Source of the DNA: DAIDKA01 sp036498905
GTDB taxonomy: Bacteria; Pseudomonadota; Gammaproteobacteria; Steroidobacterales; Steroidobacteraceae
Direction of reading: 5' to 3'
Length of the DNA stretch: 64,000 nt
Assembly: GCA_036498905.1 (NCBI GenBank)
Contig: DASYER010000023.1
Span: 62,001-126,000, forward strand
The notes under the pieces are model-generated. The model worked only from the letters and a program-made list of their open reading frames with translations, was not told the DNA's origin and searched no databases. Positions 8,583-18,126 of the stretch are shown here, in pieces (the first letter of the stretch is position 1; the number at the start of each line of letters is the position of its first letter). Position numbers and translations under genes: made by a program.

Positions 8583-9203
8583 ATGAATTTCTTCGTCAAG
8601 GCGGCCGTGGTCGCCGCGGCCCTCGGCGCCAGCGCCGCAGCGAGCGCTGACAACTTCGATTTTTCTTACATGTTTGGAGATGGCCAGCAGCTCACGGGCG
8701 CCTTCACCGGCCTTACCACCGACAATGGTCAGTCGGTGACCGATATCGAAAACCTCCAGCTGGCACTGAACGGCATCGCCTTCGCACCCGTCACGACGGG
8801 CCAAGGCGCATTTGGCAATGCAACGCTGCAGGTCAACAACTGGAATCCGACCATTGCCGCGCCGGATGACACCACGCCGGTAACCCTTTTTGCCAACGGC
8901 GCACTCAACAACTTTGTGATTTCGGACGTCAATGCGGCGACGAATACCTCGCCGGACTATGAGTTCGCCTATATCAACGATGCGACCAACAACATCTTCC
9001 AGGTCGTTGCCGCCAACTTCCTGCAAAGCGATGCCTTCAGCACAGCCGAGGGCAGTTCGACTCAGCTGGCGATCGATGCGCCGGGCACCCCCGGCAGCTG
9101 GAAGCTGACGGAGGTAGCTCCGGTCCCTTTGCCTGCGGCGCTGCCGTTGCTGCTCTCGGGGCTCGGCCTGTTTGGTTTTGGCCGACGCCGCCGCGCCGCC
9201 TGA
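8583..9203 (+). CDS. PEP-CTERM/VPLPA-CTERM sorting-domain protein
   Basis: 206 residues. Signal peptide at 1-21 (KAAVVAAALGASAAASA). The mature part is rich in Asn, Thr and Asp with beta-strand character, as in exported adhesin-like or matrix proteins. The C-terminus from about 180 is VPLPAALPLLLSGLGLFGFG followed by RRRRAA, a textbook sorting tail: VPLPA, a membrane helix and an Arg cluster. Such tails are recognised by exosortases in exopolysaccharide-producing bacteria. No exosortase gene is in the window. It lies 46 bases before the phosphoesterase gene on the same strand. A 243-base gap precedes it, where I see no clear promoter. Confidence 0.85.
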   Translation: MNFFVKAAVVAAALGASAAASADNFDFSYMFGDGQQLTGAFTGLTTDNGQSVTDIENLQLALNGIAFAPVTTGQGAFGNATLQVNNWNPTIAAPDDTTPVTLFANGALNNFVISDVNAATNTSPDYEFAYINDATNNIFQVVAANFLQSDAFSTAEGSSTQLAIDAPGTPGSWKLTEVAPVPLPAALPLLLSGLGLFGFGRRRRAA

Positions 9204-9249
9204 TCATGTCCCCTTTTTTAAACGCATTCATTCAGGGAGACCACTGAAC

Positions 9250-11511
9250 ATGCAGTCCCATTTCAAGACGCAACGCCCGTTACGGGTTGCCGCTGCGGTC
9301 GCCGGCATCCTGGCGCTATGCTCCACCTCCGCCTTCGCGTCCGTGTCCATCGTCAAGGGCGTGGTCGGCGGCGCAAATTTCACCCCGCCGGTGTTCGCCG
9401 ATACGGCGGCGGCCTCCAAACCGTCCAGCACGGTGGCTTCGGTGTATACCGGCGCCACGGTCTGCTTCGACCTGAACGGTAACGGCGCCTGTGACCCAGG
9501 CGAGCCCGCGACGACGACCTCGTCTACCGGCACCTTCCAGCTGTCCGCCTCGACTCTCGCGCCGCTGGTTGCCCAGATCGGTACCAGCGCCACGAACAAC
9601 GGCAATCCAATCACCAGCCGCAACGTGTTCCGCGTCAACGTGGCCCAGATTCAGGCCGCTACCAAGAGCCCGCTGCTTGCCGCGACCGTCAACATTACCC
9701 CGTTGTCCACCGAGGTGGCTTTGGCCATCGAGAACCAGGGCCTCACTTACGCCCAGGCCGTCGACAACCTCGCCCAGCGCATCAATGTCTCCTCGACCGA
9801 TGTGCTGCTGCCGCCCATGCAGGTAACGGACTCCACTGAATTGCCGTCCATCCTGAAGGAGTCGGTGATTGCCCAGGGTCGCCTGCAGCTGGCGGCCAAG
9901 TTCGTTGACCGAGGCGATACCGTCGGTGAGTTGCGCGGCAACTTTGACTGCGCGAACGTCGCCACCTTCGATCCCACGAATGCCAACGCCTGCACGGCCG
10001 CCGACCAGAGCACGGTCGGCATCCCGGCCGCACAGGAATGGGCCTTCAATCTCGAAGGCATGCCCCAGTACGACTACGTCTTCGTCATTATCGAAGAAAA
10101 TGAATCGCAGGTGAGCGTCCAGGGCAGCAGCCACGCCCCGTTCATCAATAGCCTGCTCAATGCCGGCAGCACCTTCGACAACTACTATTCCACCGGTGCC
10201 CCGAGTGAACCGAATTACCTGGCGCTGGGTGCCGCCGACGACTGGGGTCAGACCGGAGATGAAGCGCTTCCCTACCCGGCGGTGACGGGCGTGCGTGCGA
10301 ATCTGTGGAATTCGATTGACGCAGCGGGCTTGAGTTGGCGCGTGTACGAAGGATCGCTGTTTCCGTCGCCGGCAGGTACTCAGGCCAACACCGGGGCCGG
10401 CAGCTGGAACTCTTCTACCGGCGGTCTGTGGTTCGACAATCCGAGCAAGAGCACCATTGTCGGCGTTGACGGCGCCACCTACAGCAGCGGGTTGCGCGCC
10501 GAAAAACACAACCCGGCCGTGTGGTATGCGGACGCTGCGGCGCAGCCGAACTTCGCGCTCAACTCGCGCAGCGTTGCGGGCACGGGCACCGATGTGAACG
10601 GTAACCCGATTCCCTACAGCTTCCCGACCAACACCGGATCCGGGACCGCCAATTGGACCAGTACGGGCAATTGGGACGCCGCGCTCCAAGCCTATGCTAC
10701 CGCCAACAACCTCACGTCCTGGTGGACTGGCAATACCCAGCCCTGGGTTCAGGATCAGCTCAAGCAGGACCTGCAGACAGGGAACGTGGGCAACTACAAC
10801 TTCATTGTCCCCGACCAGGATGATGACATGCACAACACCGGTGTCAGCCCGCGTGCCGATAACTGGGCCCAGAACGTCGTCGCGAAAATCGAGTCATCGG
10901 CGCTGTGGAAGGATCCGACCAAGCGGGTGGCCATCGTCATCACCTTCGACGAAGGCGAATCGGCCACGACCTCGTGCTGCGGTTGGAACCCCATTCGCAC
11001 CGGCGATGGTGCGGCTCAGCCCGTGATGGTTGCCGCGAACGGCATGGCCTCGAACGTTGCCGGCGTGACGGGGAATGAGGCCTTCAACGGCGCCGCTTAC
11101 TCCTCGACTTACAAAAATGGCAACCATGGTCATGGCGTGACGGTATTCGGCCTTTACACCAACCAGCAGGCGCTGGGCAATGCTCCTGCGGGCAACTACG
11201 ACACCGACTATTACAGCCACTTCTCGTTTGTGCGCACATTGCAGGACGTTTTCGGCTTGTCCGATCCTGGCCTGCCGGGAAGCTACATGAACCGCTCCAA
11301 GTACACCGAGAACTTCATCGAGCAGAACGCGTCGGTGCTACCGGAATTCGCCGGCAGTGCGAATGAGCATTTCGATGCGGTGCGCGCGATGAATCACGTG
11401 TACCAGTTCCCGGCGAATGTGCAACGCGTTGTCGCCGCCGGTGCCGTGACGCCACCTACGACGATCGGCCCGGATGCAACCCAGGTGAACCTCTGGGCAG
11501 TGCATAAGTAG
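9250..11511 (+). CDS. Exported phosphoesterase (alkaline phosphatase/AcpA-like superfamily)
   Basis: 753 residues from ATG 9250, which has a GGGAGA ribosome site and a signal peptide (VAAAVAGILALCSTSAFA). An N-terminal region of about 250 residues has a calcium-loop-like CFDLNGNGACDPGEP motif and helical segments. The phosphoesterase domain starts at DYVFVIIEENESQ, continues with the GAPSEPNYLALGAADDWG turn and DQDDDMHNTG, and carries ITFDEGES and NHGHGVTVFGLYTN, the metal and phosphate site pattern of PF04185-type enzymes (acid phosphatase, phospholipase C). Localisation should be periplasmic or extracellular. Its cassette with a peroxidase and a sorting-tail protein suggests a surface role. 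Substrate is unknown. Confidence 0.85.
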   Translation: MQSHFKTQRPLRVAAAVAGILALCSTSAFASVSIVKGVVGGANFTPPVFADTAAASKPSSTVASVYTGATVCFDLNGNGACDPGEPATTTSSTGTFQLSASTLAPLVAQIGTSATNNGNPITSRNVFRVNVAQIQAATKSPLLAATVNITPLSTEVALAIENQGLTYAQAVDNLAQRINVSSTDVLLPPMQVTDSTELPSILKESVIAQGRLQLAAKFVDRGDTVGELRGNFDCANVATFDPTNANACTAADQSTVGIPAAQEWAFNLEGMPQYDYVFVIIEENESQVSVQGSSHAPFINSLLNAGSTFDNYYSTGAPSEPNYLALGAADDWGQTGDEALPYPAVTGVRANLWNSIDAAGLSWRVYEGSLFPSPAGTQANTGAGSWNSSTGGLWFDNPSKSTIVGVDGATYSSGLRAEKHNPAVWYADAAAQPNFALNSRSVAGTGTDVNGNPIPYSFPTNTGSGTANWTSTGNWDAALQAYATANNLTSWWTGNTQPWVQDQLKQDLQTGNVGNYNFIVPDQDDDMHNTGVSPRADNWAQNVVAKIESSALWKDPTKRVAIVITFDEGESATTSCCGWNPIRTGDGAAQPVMVAANGMASNVAGVTGNEAFNGAAYSSTYKNGNHGHGVTVFGLYTNQQALGNAPAGNYDTDYYSHFSFVRTLQDVFGLSDPGLPGSYMNRSKYTENFIEQNASVLPEFAGSANEHFDAVRAMNHVYQFPANVQRVVAAGAVTPPTTIGPDATQVNLWAVHK

Positions 11512-11531
11512 GCCGACGATCCGCCATGCAA

Positions 11532-11555
11532 GGGCCGGCACGCTCGTGCCGGCCC
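11532..11555 (+). terminator. Strong GC hairpin after the phosphoesterase gene
   Basis: GGGCCGGCACG at 11532-11542 is followed by CT and its exact complement CGTGCCGGCCC at 11545-11555. The stem starts 20 bases after the phosphoesterase stop. No T-tract follows (CCCGTTCG), so it is either a Rho-assisted or partial terminator, or an mRNA-stabilising hairpin that sets the ratio between phosphoesterase and peroxidase. Confidence 0.55.
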
Positions 11556-11603
11556 CCGTTCGCTGGAAGTTTTGAAGAGCAGCTTGCGAGCTAGGAGAAA
11601 ATC

Positions 11604-12911
11604 GTGGTCGGGAATCCAAGTCAGTCGCGCGCGGCGCGTGGCCTACGACATACCCTGGCCGCCGGACTGTGCATGCTCGGCGGCATGGCGGCGGCGGCTC
11701 ATGCTCAGTCGAGTCTGAGCGTACAGGCCCAGGTCGGACAAAAACTCTTTTTCGACACCAACCTCTCGGCCTCCAAGCGGCTCTCGTGCGCATCCTGCCA
11801 CGACCCAAATAATCACTACGCGCAGTCCACCACCAACACCAGAGCCGTGCAGTTGGGCGGCCCGAACCTGACCACGCCGGGCTTCAGGGCTGTGCCGACC
11901 CTGACCTACAAGGAATTCATCCCACCCTACAACGACAATGCCGACAATCCGGACGGTGTCAGTGTGAATGCACCCGGTGGCGGTTTCACGTGGGATGGTC
12001 GGGCGGACACGCTGGCACAGCAGGTTTCCATCCCGCTGCTGTCCTCCTTCGAGATGGCCAATTCGAACCAGGCCGCGGTAGTTGCCGTGGTGCAGAGCGC
12101 GAGCTATGCGACGCTGTTTCAGCAGGCCTATGGCGCCAATGTCTTTGCAAATCCAGGTACGGCATTCACCGCTGTAGGCCTGGCGCTGCAGCAATATCAG
12201 TTGGAGGATCCCAGCTTCCATCCTTTCACCAGCAAGTATGACTATGCCGAGTCGCTCGAGCTCAGCAATGGACAGCCCGTCGCGTTGACGACTGCCGAGA
12301 ATCGCGGCTACGACGTCTACAATTTCACCGGTAACTGTTTCGCCTGCCACTACAACGGCCCGATGACCGGCGGAGGCGGTGCGATGTTCACCGATTTCAC
12401 TTACCAGGCCCTGGGTGTGCCGCGCAATCCCGCCATCCCGGCCAATGTCACGAGAATCGGCCTGCCTTCGTACTACGATCTGGGGCTTTGCACGGCGGTG
12501 AATCCAAATCCGATGAATTTCTATGTAACGCCACACGTGCTTCCGTACAGTGTCTCACTGTGCGGCATGTTCAAGGTCCCGACGTTGCGCAACACCGCCA
12601 CGCGCAAGGTGTTCTTCCACAATGGTGTATTCAACACCCTTGCCCAGGTGATCAGCTTTTACAATACGCGCGATACCAATCCGGCGGCCTGGTACCCGAC
12701 GGCCGGCGGAGGCGTCCTACAGAAGTACAATGACCTGCCGACCGCTTACCATGCCAACGTTGATATCGCGGATGTCCCGTTCGGCCTGAGCCCGGGGACC
12801 TCTCCCTTTATGTCCGCACAGGACATGGCCGACCTGGAGTGCTTCCTGAAGACGCTGACGGACGGCTACGTGGCCGGTGTGACGCTACAGGATCCGAACT
12901 GCGTGAATTAA
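11604..12911 (+). CDS. Dihaem cytochrome-c peroxidase/MauG family protein
   Basis: 436 residues from GTG 11604, which follows an AGGAGA ribosome site. A signal peptide (LAAGLCMLGGMAAAAHAQ) sends it to the periplasm. Two haem-c motifs are visible: CASCH at 62-66 and CFACH at 245-249, with FTWDGRADTLAQQ between them and GMFKVPTLRN and VFFHNGVFNTL towards the C-terminus, all typical of the CCP/MauG group. These enzymes reduce peroxide or oxidise protein side chains. Eukaryote-like or ligand Met/His assignments cannot be settled by eye. It lies between the phosphoesterase and the DLCVG protein and is probably in one operon with them. Confidence 0.92.
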   Translation: MVGNPSQSRAARGLRHTLAAGLCMLGGMAAAAHAQSSLSVQAQVGQKLFFDTNLSASKRLSCASCHDPNNHYAQSTTNTRAVQLGGPNLTTPGFRAVPTLTYKEFIPPYNDNADNPDGVSVNAPGGGFTWDGRADTLAQQVSIPLLSSFEMANSNQAAVVAVVQSASYATLFQQAYGANVFANPGTAFTAVGLALQQYQLEDPSFHPFTSKYDYAESLELSNGQPVALTTAENRGYDVYNFTGNCFACHYNGPMTGGGGAMFTDFTYQALGVPRNPAIPANVTRIGLPSYYDLGLCTAVNPNPMNFYVTPHVLPYSVSLCGMFKVPTLRNTATRKVFFHNGVFNTLAQVISFYNTRDTNPAAWYPTAGGGVLQKYNDLPTAYHANVDIADVPFGLSPGTSPFMSAQDMADLECFLKTLTDGYVAGVTLQDPNCVN

Positions 12912-12945
12912 TGATTGATCCAATAATCCGAGTAACGAGCGCAGG

Positions 12946-13626
12946 ATGACTACCAGCAAACGGATGATCGCAATAGGCGTTGCGGCCCTGACGACCTGTG
13001 TCTCGGGCATGTCTCTAGCCGGCACGACCGAACCCAGTCATCGGGCGTTGAACCGGGCGGTGACGCACTACCTTTCGGATCACGGAGATCTGTGCGTGGG
13101 CAAGTTCAGCTGGCCACGGATCGTGACTCAGGAAGACCAGCAGGCCGGCAGCAACGATGCCGTTCAGCTGCCGGTGCTCGAACGCCTGGGCCTCGTGGAG
13201 TCGACGGAAATTCCGACGCGGCTCTCAGCGACGCAAATGTCTTCGGCGCCGGCCGCTGCTGTATCAGAGCGGTCCGGCAGACTCTATTCGCTGACCCGCA
13301 AAGGCCGGCAGTACTACCTGCAGAAAAAGCGGGTCACGCTGGGCGCTCACGGGCAGCCGGCCGAGCATGACGAAGATCTGTGTGTGGGCCGTCTGAGTCT
13401 GGATAAAGTAATCAAGTGGTCACCCCCTGAGCAGGACCATGGGCATCTCCAGACCGTCGTCCGTTACACTTACCAGATCAAGTCCGCGAACTGGATGGCC
13501 GATCCGGAGGCGCGCAAGGCTTTCCCCGTCGTGGACCGGATCATCCGCGGCCGGGGCAACCTGTTGATGAGCGTAACTGTGCAGCTGAAGGACGGCAGGT
13601 GGATGCCGGTGCTGCCAGGGCAGTGA
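12946..13626 (+). CDS. Secreted protein with duplicated DLCVG motif, unknown function
   Basis: 226 residues with a signal peptide ending SGMSLAG. I do not recognise a named family. Two copies of a short motif are seen: DLCVGKFSWPRIVT near residue 48 and DLCVGRLSLDKVIK near residue 146, each with the single Cys that remains in the mature protein. The second half has RYTYQIKSANWMADPEARK and ends MSVTVQLKDGRWMPVLPGQ. The central part (RLGLVESTE, YSLTRKGRQYYLQKK) resembles a winged-helix-like fold, unusual in an exported protein. It starts 34 bases after the peroxidase and is likely cotranscribed. Confidence 0.7.
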   Translation: MTTSKRMIAIGVAALTTCVSGMSLAGTTEPSHRALNRAVTHYLSDHGDLCVGKFSWPRIVTQEDQQAGSNDAVQLPVLERLGLVESTEIPTRLSATQMSSAPAAAVSERSGRLYSLTRKGRQYYLQKKRVTLGAHGQPAEHDEDLCVGRLSLDKVIKWSPPEQDHGHLQTVVRYTYQIKSANWMADPEARKAFPVVDRIIRGRGNLLMSVTVQLKDGRWMPVLPGQ

Positions 13627-13647
13627 CGACCGACTTCGTCAATTTGC

Positions 13648-14652
13648 CTACCCCCCGAGCATGATCGACGCATAGACTAGCGACACACTGCTCCACACGC
13701 CCAGCGTGAAGTAGAGCGACATCCATACGATCTCGTTGCGCCAGATCTCCCAGCGATGGGAGACGATTCGGCGCCGACATACATCAAGCACGCCCTGACC
13801 AATACTCAAGTTGCGGTGTCCATTGGCCCGATCAGCACGCCAGCGCGACCAGTAAGCCGGAACATCGAAGAGAAATATATACGCGACGTAGGCCGCACCG
13901 CCGACACACCAGGCAATCATCGGCAGATACAGTCCGGCGACGCGACTCGGCTCCACGAGCAGCAGGCCGGCAACCACGAGCGCCGCCGAGACTCCCCAGA
14001 TTGAATTCTCGAACGCATGAGCGCGCTGTGCAGTGGTCAGCACGGCATACCATGAACATACCTCGGCGAGCACGATGAGCGGTACGATCGTCAGCGACAC
14101 GGCTTGGGCGGGCAGGCTATCGCTCAGGAGCGCCATTCGATGCAGCATCAGAGCCCACTGGACCGCAAAGCACAGTTCAGCGATCGTAGCGACTGACCTC
14201 CCGACAATGACACTGGATAGCCGTGAATCGACGAGCACTACGCGCGGGATGTCGTACACGGGCAGCACGCACCGATATGCACAGCCGAACACGTAGGCCG
14301 CACACAAGATCAGTTGCACATGGTCGGCGGCAATCGCCGCAGCATGGGTCGCCGGCTGTGCGTGGATGACTGCGATGGCTGACAGCGACCAGAGGAACAC
14401 ATTCACCGCGGCGATCGCACACAACAGCACATGCCACGACACGACCGCCAGTGATGTCGCATTGGCGGCCCGCTGTGCGCGGAAATTGGACCAGGTACGC
14501 GCAATCCAGCTGCGCGACTTAAAATCAGCAAGCCTATGCAGGTGACGATTGTCCACAACTGTTGTTATCACGACGGGCGGGAGGTGGCAATCAGCGCTTG
14601 CCGCTTGAATTGCCGAACGAATGTTTTGCCCGACGCGCCGGATGTTTGGCAC
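13648..14652 (-). CDS. Multi-spanning membrane protein, unknown
   Basis: Up to 334 residues with about seven hydrophobic helices, for example SLAVVSWHVLLCAIAAVNVF, MALLSDSLPAQAVSLTIVPL and GVSAALVVAGLLLVEP. Between the last helices is a cytoplasmic loop YWSRWRADRANGHRNLSIGQ. The final segment MSLYFTLGVWSSVSLVYASI is again hydrophobic. I do not recognise the family. The first 32 residues look unlike a protein N-terminus, and GTG 14556 is a credible alternative start. The gene diverges from the M13 peptidase. Its end nearly abuts the DLCVG gene (21 bases). Confidence 0.65.
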   Translation of the reverse strand: MPNIRRVGQNIRSAIQAASADCHLPPVVITTVVDNRHLHRLADFKSRSWIARTWSNFRAQRAANATSLAVVSWHVLLCAIAAVNVFLWSLSAIAVIHAQPATHAAAIAADHVQLILCAAYVFGCAYRCVLPVYDIPRVVLVDSRLSSVIVGRSVATIAELCFAVQWALMLHRMALLSDSLPAQAVSLTIVPLIVLAEVCSWYAVLTTAQRAHAFENSIWGVSAALVVAGLLLVEPSRVAGLYLPMIAWCVGGAAYVAYIFLFDVPAYWSRWRADRANGHRNLSIGQGVLDVCRRRIVSHRWEIWRNEIVWMSLYFTLGVWSSVSLVYASIMLGG

Positions 14653-14687
14653 AGTGCGGGCTTCGCCTTGCTGGAAGGTGCACCGTC

Positions 14688-16754
14688 ATGAGACGCACAC
14701 GCCCGTTCGTACTTCAGATAGCGTTGGCCGGAATTGCGATGTTGTCACTATATGCGCCAACGTCGCTCGCAGCTGGCGCACCGGACCTGTCCGGCATGGA
14801 TCGCAGCATCAGGCCGGGCAATGACTTCTTCTCCTATGCCAACGGAAGGTGGTTCGAGAAGACCCAGGTCCCCGCGGATCGCTCCGAGTACGGTACTTTC
14901 TCGATCCTCTCGGAATCGATCGACAAACAGGTCGCCGATCTGATCCGGGGTACGGCGCAAACGGCTGACAAGAGTCCGACAGTTGGCAGCGAGGCGCAGA
15001 AGATCGGCGACTACTATCTCAGTTACATGGATGAGGCGGCCATCGAGGTCCGGGGAACCGCGCCTCTGGCGGCGACGCTGGCACGGATCGCGGGCATCAA
15101 GGACAGGCGAGCATTGGCCGCCGAGCTTGGTATGGAACTGCGAGCCGATGTCGATCCGCTCAATCTCGGCAACTACCACACGGCCAATCCATTTGGCCTG
15201 TGGGTGGCGGCCGACCTGGATCAGCCCAGCCGTTACGCTCCCTACCTGCTTCAGGGCGGCCTATCGCTTCCGGATCGCGACTACTATCTGGCGGACTCGC
15301 CTAAAATGGCCGCGATCCGTGCCAAGTTCCAGGAACACATCGCCGCCGTTCTGACTCTGGCCGGAATTGCCGATGCCACAGAAAAGGCGCGGCGCATTGT
15401 GGCGCTTGAAACGGCGATCGCCCGCATCCAGTGGTCACGTGCCGACTCCGACGATGTCGCCAGGGCCGATAATCACTGGTCGCGCGCGCGTCTGGCCAAG
15501 GACGCGCCGGGACTGGACTGGTCGACCTATCTTGCGGCCGCAAATCTGAACAGTGTGCCGGAGGTCATCGTCTGGCAGCCGTCTGCGCTGATCGGCGAAT
15601 CCGCGTTGACGGCCACCATTCCCCTCGCGGACTGGAAGGACTATCTGCAGTTTCACTATATCGATCACAATGCTCCGTTGCTGCCGAAGGCATTCGTGGC
15701 TGCGCATTTTGCCTTGTACGACAATGCACTGAGCGGCACTCCAGAGCTACCGCCCCGTTGGAAGCGGGCGGTGGCGGCGACCAACGACGCGCTCGGTGAA
15801 GCGGTCGGCAAGCTCTACGTGGCACGCCACTTTTCGCCGCAGGACAAGGCGGCAATACAAAGCCTGGTCAAGAACCTGGTCGCGGCATTCGGCCGGCGCA
15901 TTGATTCCCTGACCTGGATGAGCCCGCAGACCAAAGTCAAAGCACACGCGAAACTCGACACTTTGAAGGTCGGCGTCGGGTATCCCGATCATTGGCGCAG
16001 CTATGATGGTCTCGAGGTCGTCAGGGGAGACGCCTTCGGCAATGCGCAGCGCGCGGAGCTCTTTGAAACAAGACAGAAAGTTGCCCGGCTTTCATCGCCG
16101 GTGGATCGCGACGAATGGGTGATGAATCCGCAATTGGTGAACGCGGTCAATCTACCGGTGCTGAATGCATTGAACTTCCCGGCGGCCATCCTGCAGCCGC
16201 CGTACTTCGAATCCACGAGAAGCGCCGCGGTAAACTATGGGGCCATCGGTGCGGTAATCGGCCATGAAATCAGCCACAGCTTCGACAGCGCGGGAGCTCT
16301 GTTCGATTCCACGGGCAAGCTGAACAACTGGTGGACCGTCGAGGATAAGAAGCATTTCAGCGATTCGGCGCAGATACTGGTGCGCCAGTTCGACAATTAC
16401 AGACCCTTCCCGGATATGGCGGTAAATGGGCGGCAGACCCTCGATGAGAATATCGCCGACGTCGCCGGACTCGCGGTATCGCTCGATGCCTATCACATTG
16501 CCTTGCACGGCGCGGCGCCGCCGCGCGTCGACGGCCTAAGCGGTGATCAGCAATTCTTCATCATGTTCGCGCAAAACTGGCGCGAAAAGATGCGCGAAGC
16601 GCAGCTGCGCCGGCAGATCGTCACCAACGGCCACGCGCCGGCACAATATCGTGCCGATACAGTCCGCAATCTGCCCGCCTGGTACGACGCGTTCGCCGTC
16701 AAGCCCGGCGACGCGCTGTATCTGGCGCCAAATCAGCGGGTTGAGATCTGGTAA
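14688..16754 (+). CDS. M13 family zinc metallopeptidase (neprilysin/PepO-like)
   Basis: 688 residues from ATG 14688; the GGAAGGTG site and a signal peptide (GIAMLSLYAPTSLAAG) support this start over the longer open frame. The zinc site is His526-Glu527-His530 in GHEISHSFD, and Glu587 with Asp591 in DENIADVAG. The N-terminal signature SIRPGNDFFSYANGRWFEKT and the substrate-binding NPQLVNAVNLPVLN are also family marks, and the final W is the usual M13 C-terminus. It should cut oligopeptides of limited length in the periplasm. It is full length with no broken motif. Confidence 0.95.
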   Translation: MRRTRPFVLQIALAGIAMLSLYAPTSLAAGAPDLSGMDRSIRPGNDFFSYANGRWFEKTQVPADRSEYGTFSILSESIDKQVADLIRGTAQTADKSPTVGSEAQKIGDYYLSYMDEAAIEVRGTAPLAATLARIAGIKDRRALAAELGMELRADVDPLNLGNYHTANPFGLWVAADLDQPSRYAPYLLQGGLSLPDRDYYLADSPKMAAIRAKFQEHIAAVLTLAGIADATEKARRIVALETAIARIQWSRADSDDVARADNHWSRARLAKDAPGLDWSTYLAAANLNSVPEVIVWQPSALIGESALTATIPLADWKDYLQFHYIDHNAPLLPKAFVAAHFALYDNALSGTPELPPRWKRAVAATNDALGEAVGKLYVARHFSPQDKAAIQSLVKNLVAAFGRRIDSLTWMSPQTKVKAHAKLDTLKVGVGYPDHWRSYDGLEVVRGDAFGNAQRAELFETRQKVARLSSPVDRDEWVMNPQLVNAVNLPVLNALNFPAAILQPPYFESTRSAAVNYGAIGAVIGHEISHSFDSAGALFDSTGKLNNWWTVEDKKHFSDSAQILVRQFDNYRPFPDMAVNGRQTLDENIADVAGLAVSLDAYHIALHGAAPPRVDGLSGDQQFFIMFAQNWREKMREAQLRRQIVTNGHAPAQYRADTVRNLPAWYDAFAVKPGDALYLAPNQRVEIW

Positions 16755-16781
16755 ATCTCCGCGCGACGGTGCACCACTCGG

Positions 16782-17852
16782 CTACTCGCGCCCCGTATCC
16801 CGCCTGCGTTGCTTTTGCGCGGCCCGCGCCATGCGGCCAAACTGCTTGTTCGCCTGACGGCGTTGCCAGGCTGGGGAGGCGGCTCGCGCAGCTTCGCGGG
16901 CGAGCTTCAGATAGCTTTCCAACCGGCGCGCGTCCAGGTTGCCGTTCTCGATGGCGTTTCGCACGGCACACCCGGCTTCATGACAATGACTGCAGTCGCG
17001 ATAGCGGCATTCGGCGGCGAGCGAATCGATATCGACAAACGTTCGAGCAACGCCGGTGCGCGCCGCACCGACTTTCAGCTCGCGCATGCCCGGCGTGTCG
17101 ATCAGCCATGCGCCACCCGGTGCCGGCAACAGATATCGAGCACTGGTGGTATGGCGTCCCTTGTCATCGCCTACCCGGATTTCCCGCGTCGCCTGCTCGT
17201 CGGCGCCGAGCAGTGAATTGACGAGTGTCGATTTGCCGACACCGGAAGATCCGACGAAGGCGACGGTCTGGCCTTCACCCAGCCAGGGTCCCAATGACGC
17301 GAGCACGCCGACCGGTTCCGTACCGTTTATCGCGACTACGGATACGTCCGGTGAGAGATGCGCGGCGCCTGCGATGTAGCGCTGCGGCTCGGCACAGGTG
17401 TCCGGCTTGCTCAGTACTATCACCGGCGTGACCCGGGCCTCATGTGCGATAGCCAGGTACCTCTCAAGGCGGGCGAGATTGAAGTCGGCATTGCACGAGG
17501 TCACGACAAACAGCGTGTCGATATTTGCCGCGATCGACTGCGGTGAGGGTGCGGCCCCGGCGGCAAGGCGCGTGATCACCGATAGCCGATTCAAAATGCG
17601 CTCAACCTGCAGCGTCTCGGGGCGCATGAGAATCCAGTCGCCTACCGTGACACCGGGTCTGATCCCGGAGCCTCGCAGCCGCGGCGGGAGGGTAACCACG
17701 TAGTCACCGGATGCGGCGAGCACCCGTAAGAGCGAGCGCTGCACGCCCGCGACCCGCGCCGGAAACGCTTCGTGCAAATCCTGTAGCGTCAGCTGCTGTG
17801 AATAGAATGCGCGCCAGCCGAGCTGGGCAAGAGATCTCGTCTCGTTGAACAT
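16782..17852 (-). CDS. rsgA: Ribosome small-subunit-dependent GTPase A
   Basis: 356 residues from ATG 17852. The circularly permuted GTPase order is seen: SKPD (G4) at 148-151, GSSGVGKS (G1) at 201-208, then DTPG (G3) at 252-255. The N-terminal OB-fold contains GDYVVTLPPRLR and TVGDWILM. The C-terminal zinc site is Cys282, Cys287, His289, Cys295 in the CRYRDCSHCHEAGC stretch. RsgA assists the last steps of 30S subunit maturation. The open frame extends to 17927, but the extra residues do not fit the family. The 274 bases to the next gene upstream hold a small CCCCG-TGT-CGGGG hairpin (17889-17901) and nothing else I recognise. Confidence 0.93.
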   Translation of the reverse strand: MFNETRSLAQLGWRAFYSQQLTLQDLHEAFPARVAGVQRSLLRVLAASGDYVVTLPPRLRGSGIRPGVTVGDWILMRPETLQVERILNRLSVITRLAAGAAPSPQSIAANIDTLFVVTSCNADFNLARLERYLAIAHEARVTPVIVLSKPDTCAEPQRYIAGAAHLSPDVSVVAINGTEPVGVLASLGPWLGEGQTVAFVGSSGVGKSTLVNSLLGADEQATREIRVGDDKGRHTTSARYLLPAPGGAWLIDTPGMRELKVGAARTGVARTFVDIDSLAAECRYRDCSHCHEAGCAVRNAIENGNLDARRLESYLKLAREAARAASPAWQRRQANKQFGRMARAAQKQRRRDTGRE

Positions 17853-18126
17853 TGCTGAAACCTGCAAACATAGCCATGCACCGCGGCACCCCGTGTCGGG
17901 GAGCCGAACGCGAGCTGGATTCAGCAAAGCACGATGAAGCGCGCAGCGGCGCCGTTCACGGGACCGTCAGGGATCAGAGGCCTCGAAACGTGAAGCTGAT
18001 CCAGCCGAGAGAGAGCCTTTGAACAGTCATAGTTCTCGCGACCTCGCGCATGACGATCGGAAGGGGTAGGTCAAGGCGTAAGCGTATATCCCGGCCCGGG
18101 CCGCTGGCAAGCCGGCCATTGCCCAG

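Noticed and set aside
9316..10833. 505-residue open frame opposite the phosphoesterase
   Set aside because: Same reasoning: the plus-strand protein has signal peptide and catalytic motifs, and the antisense frame has no recognisable domain.
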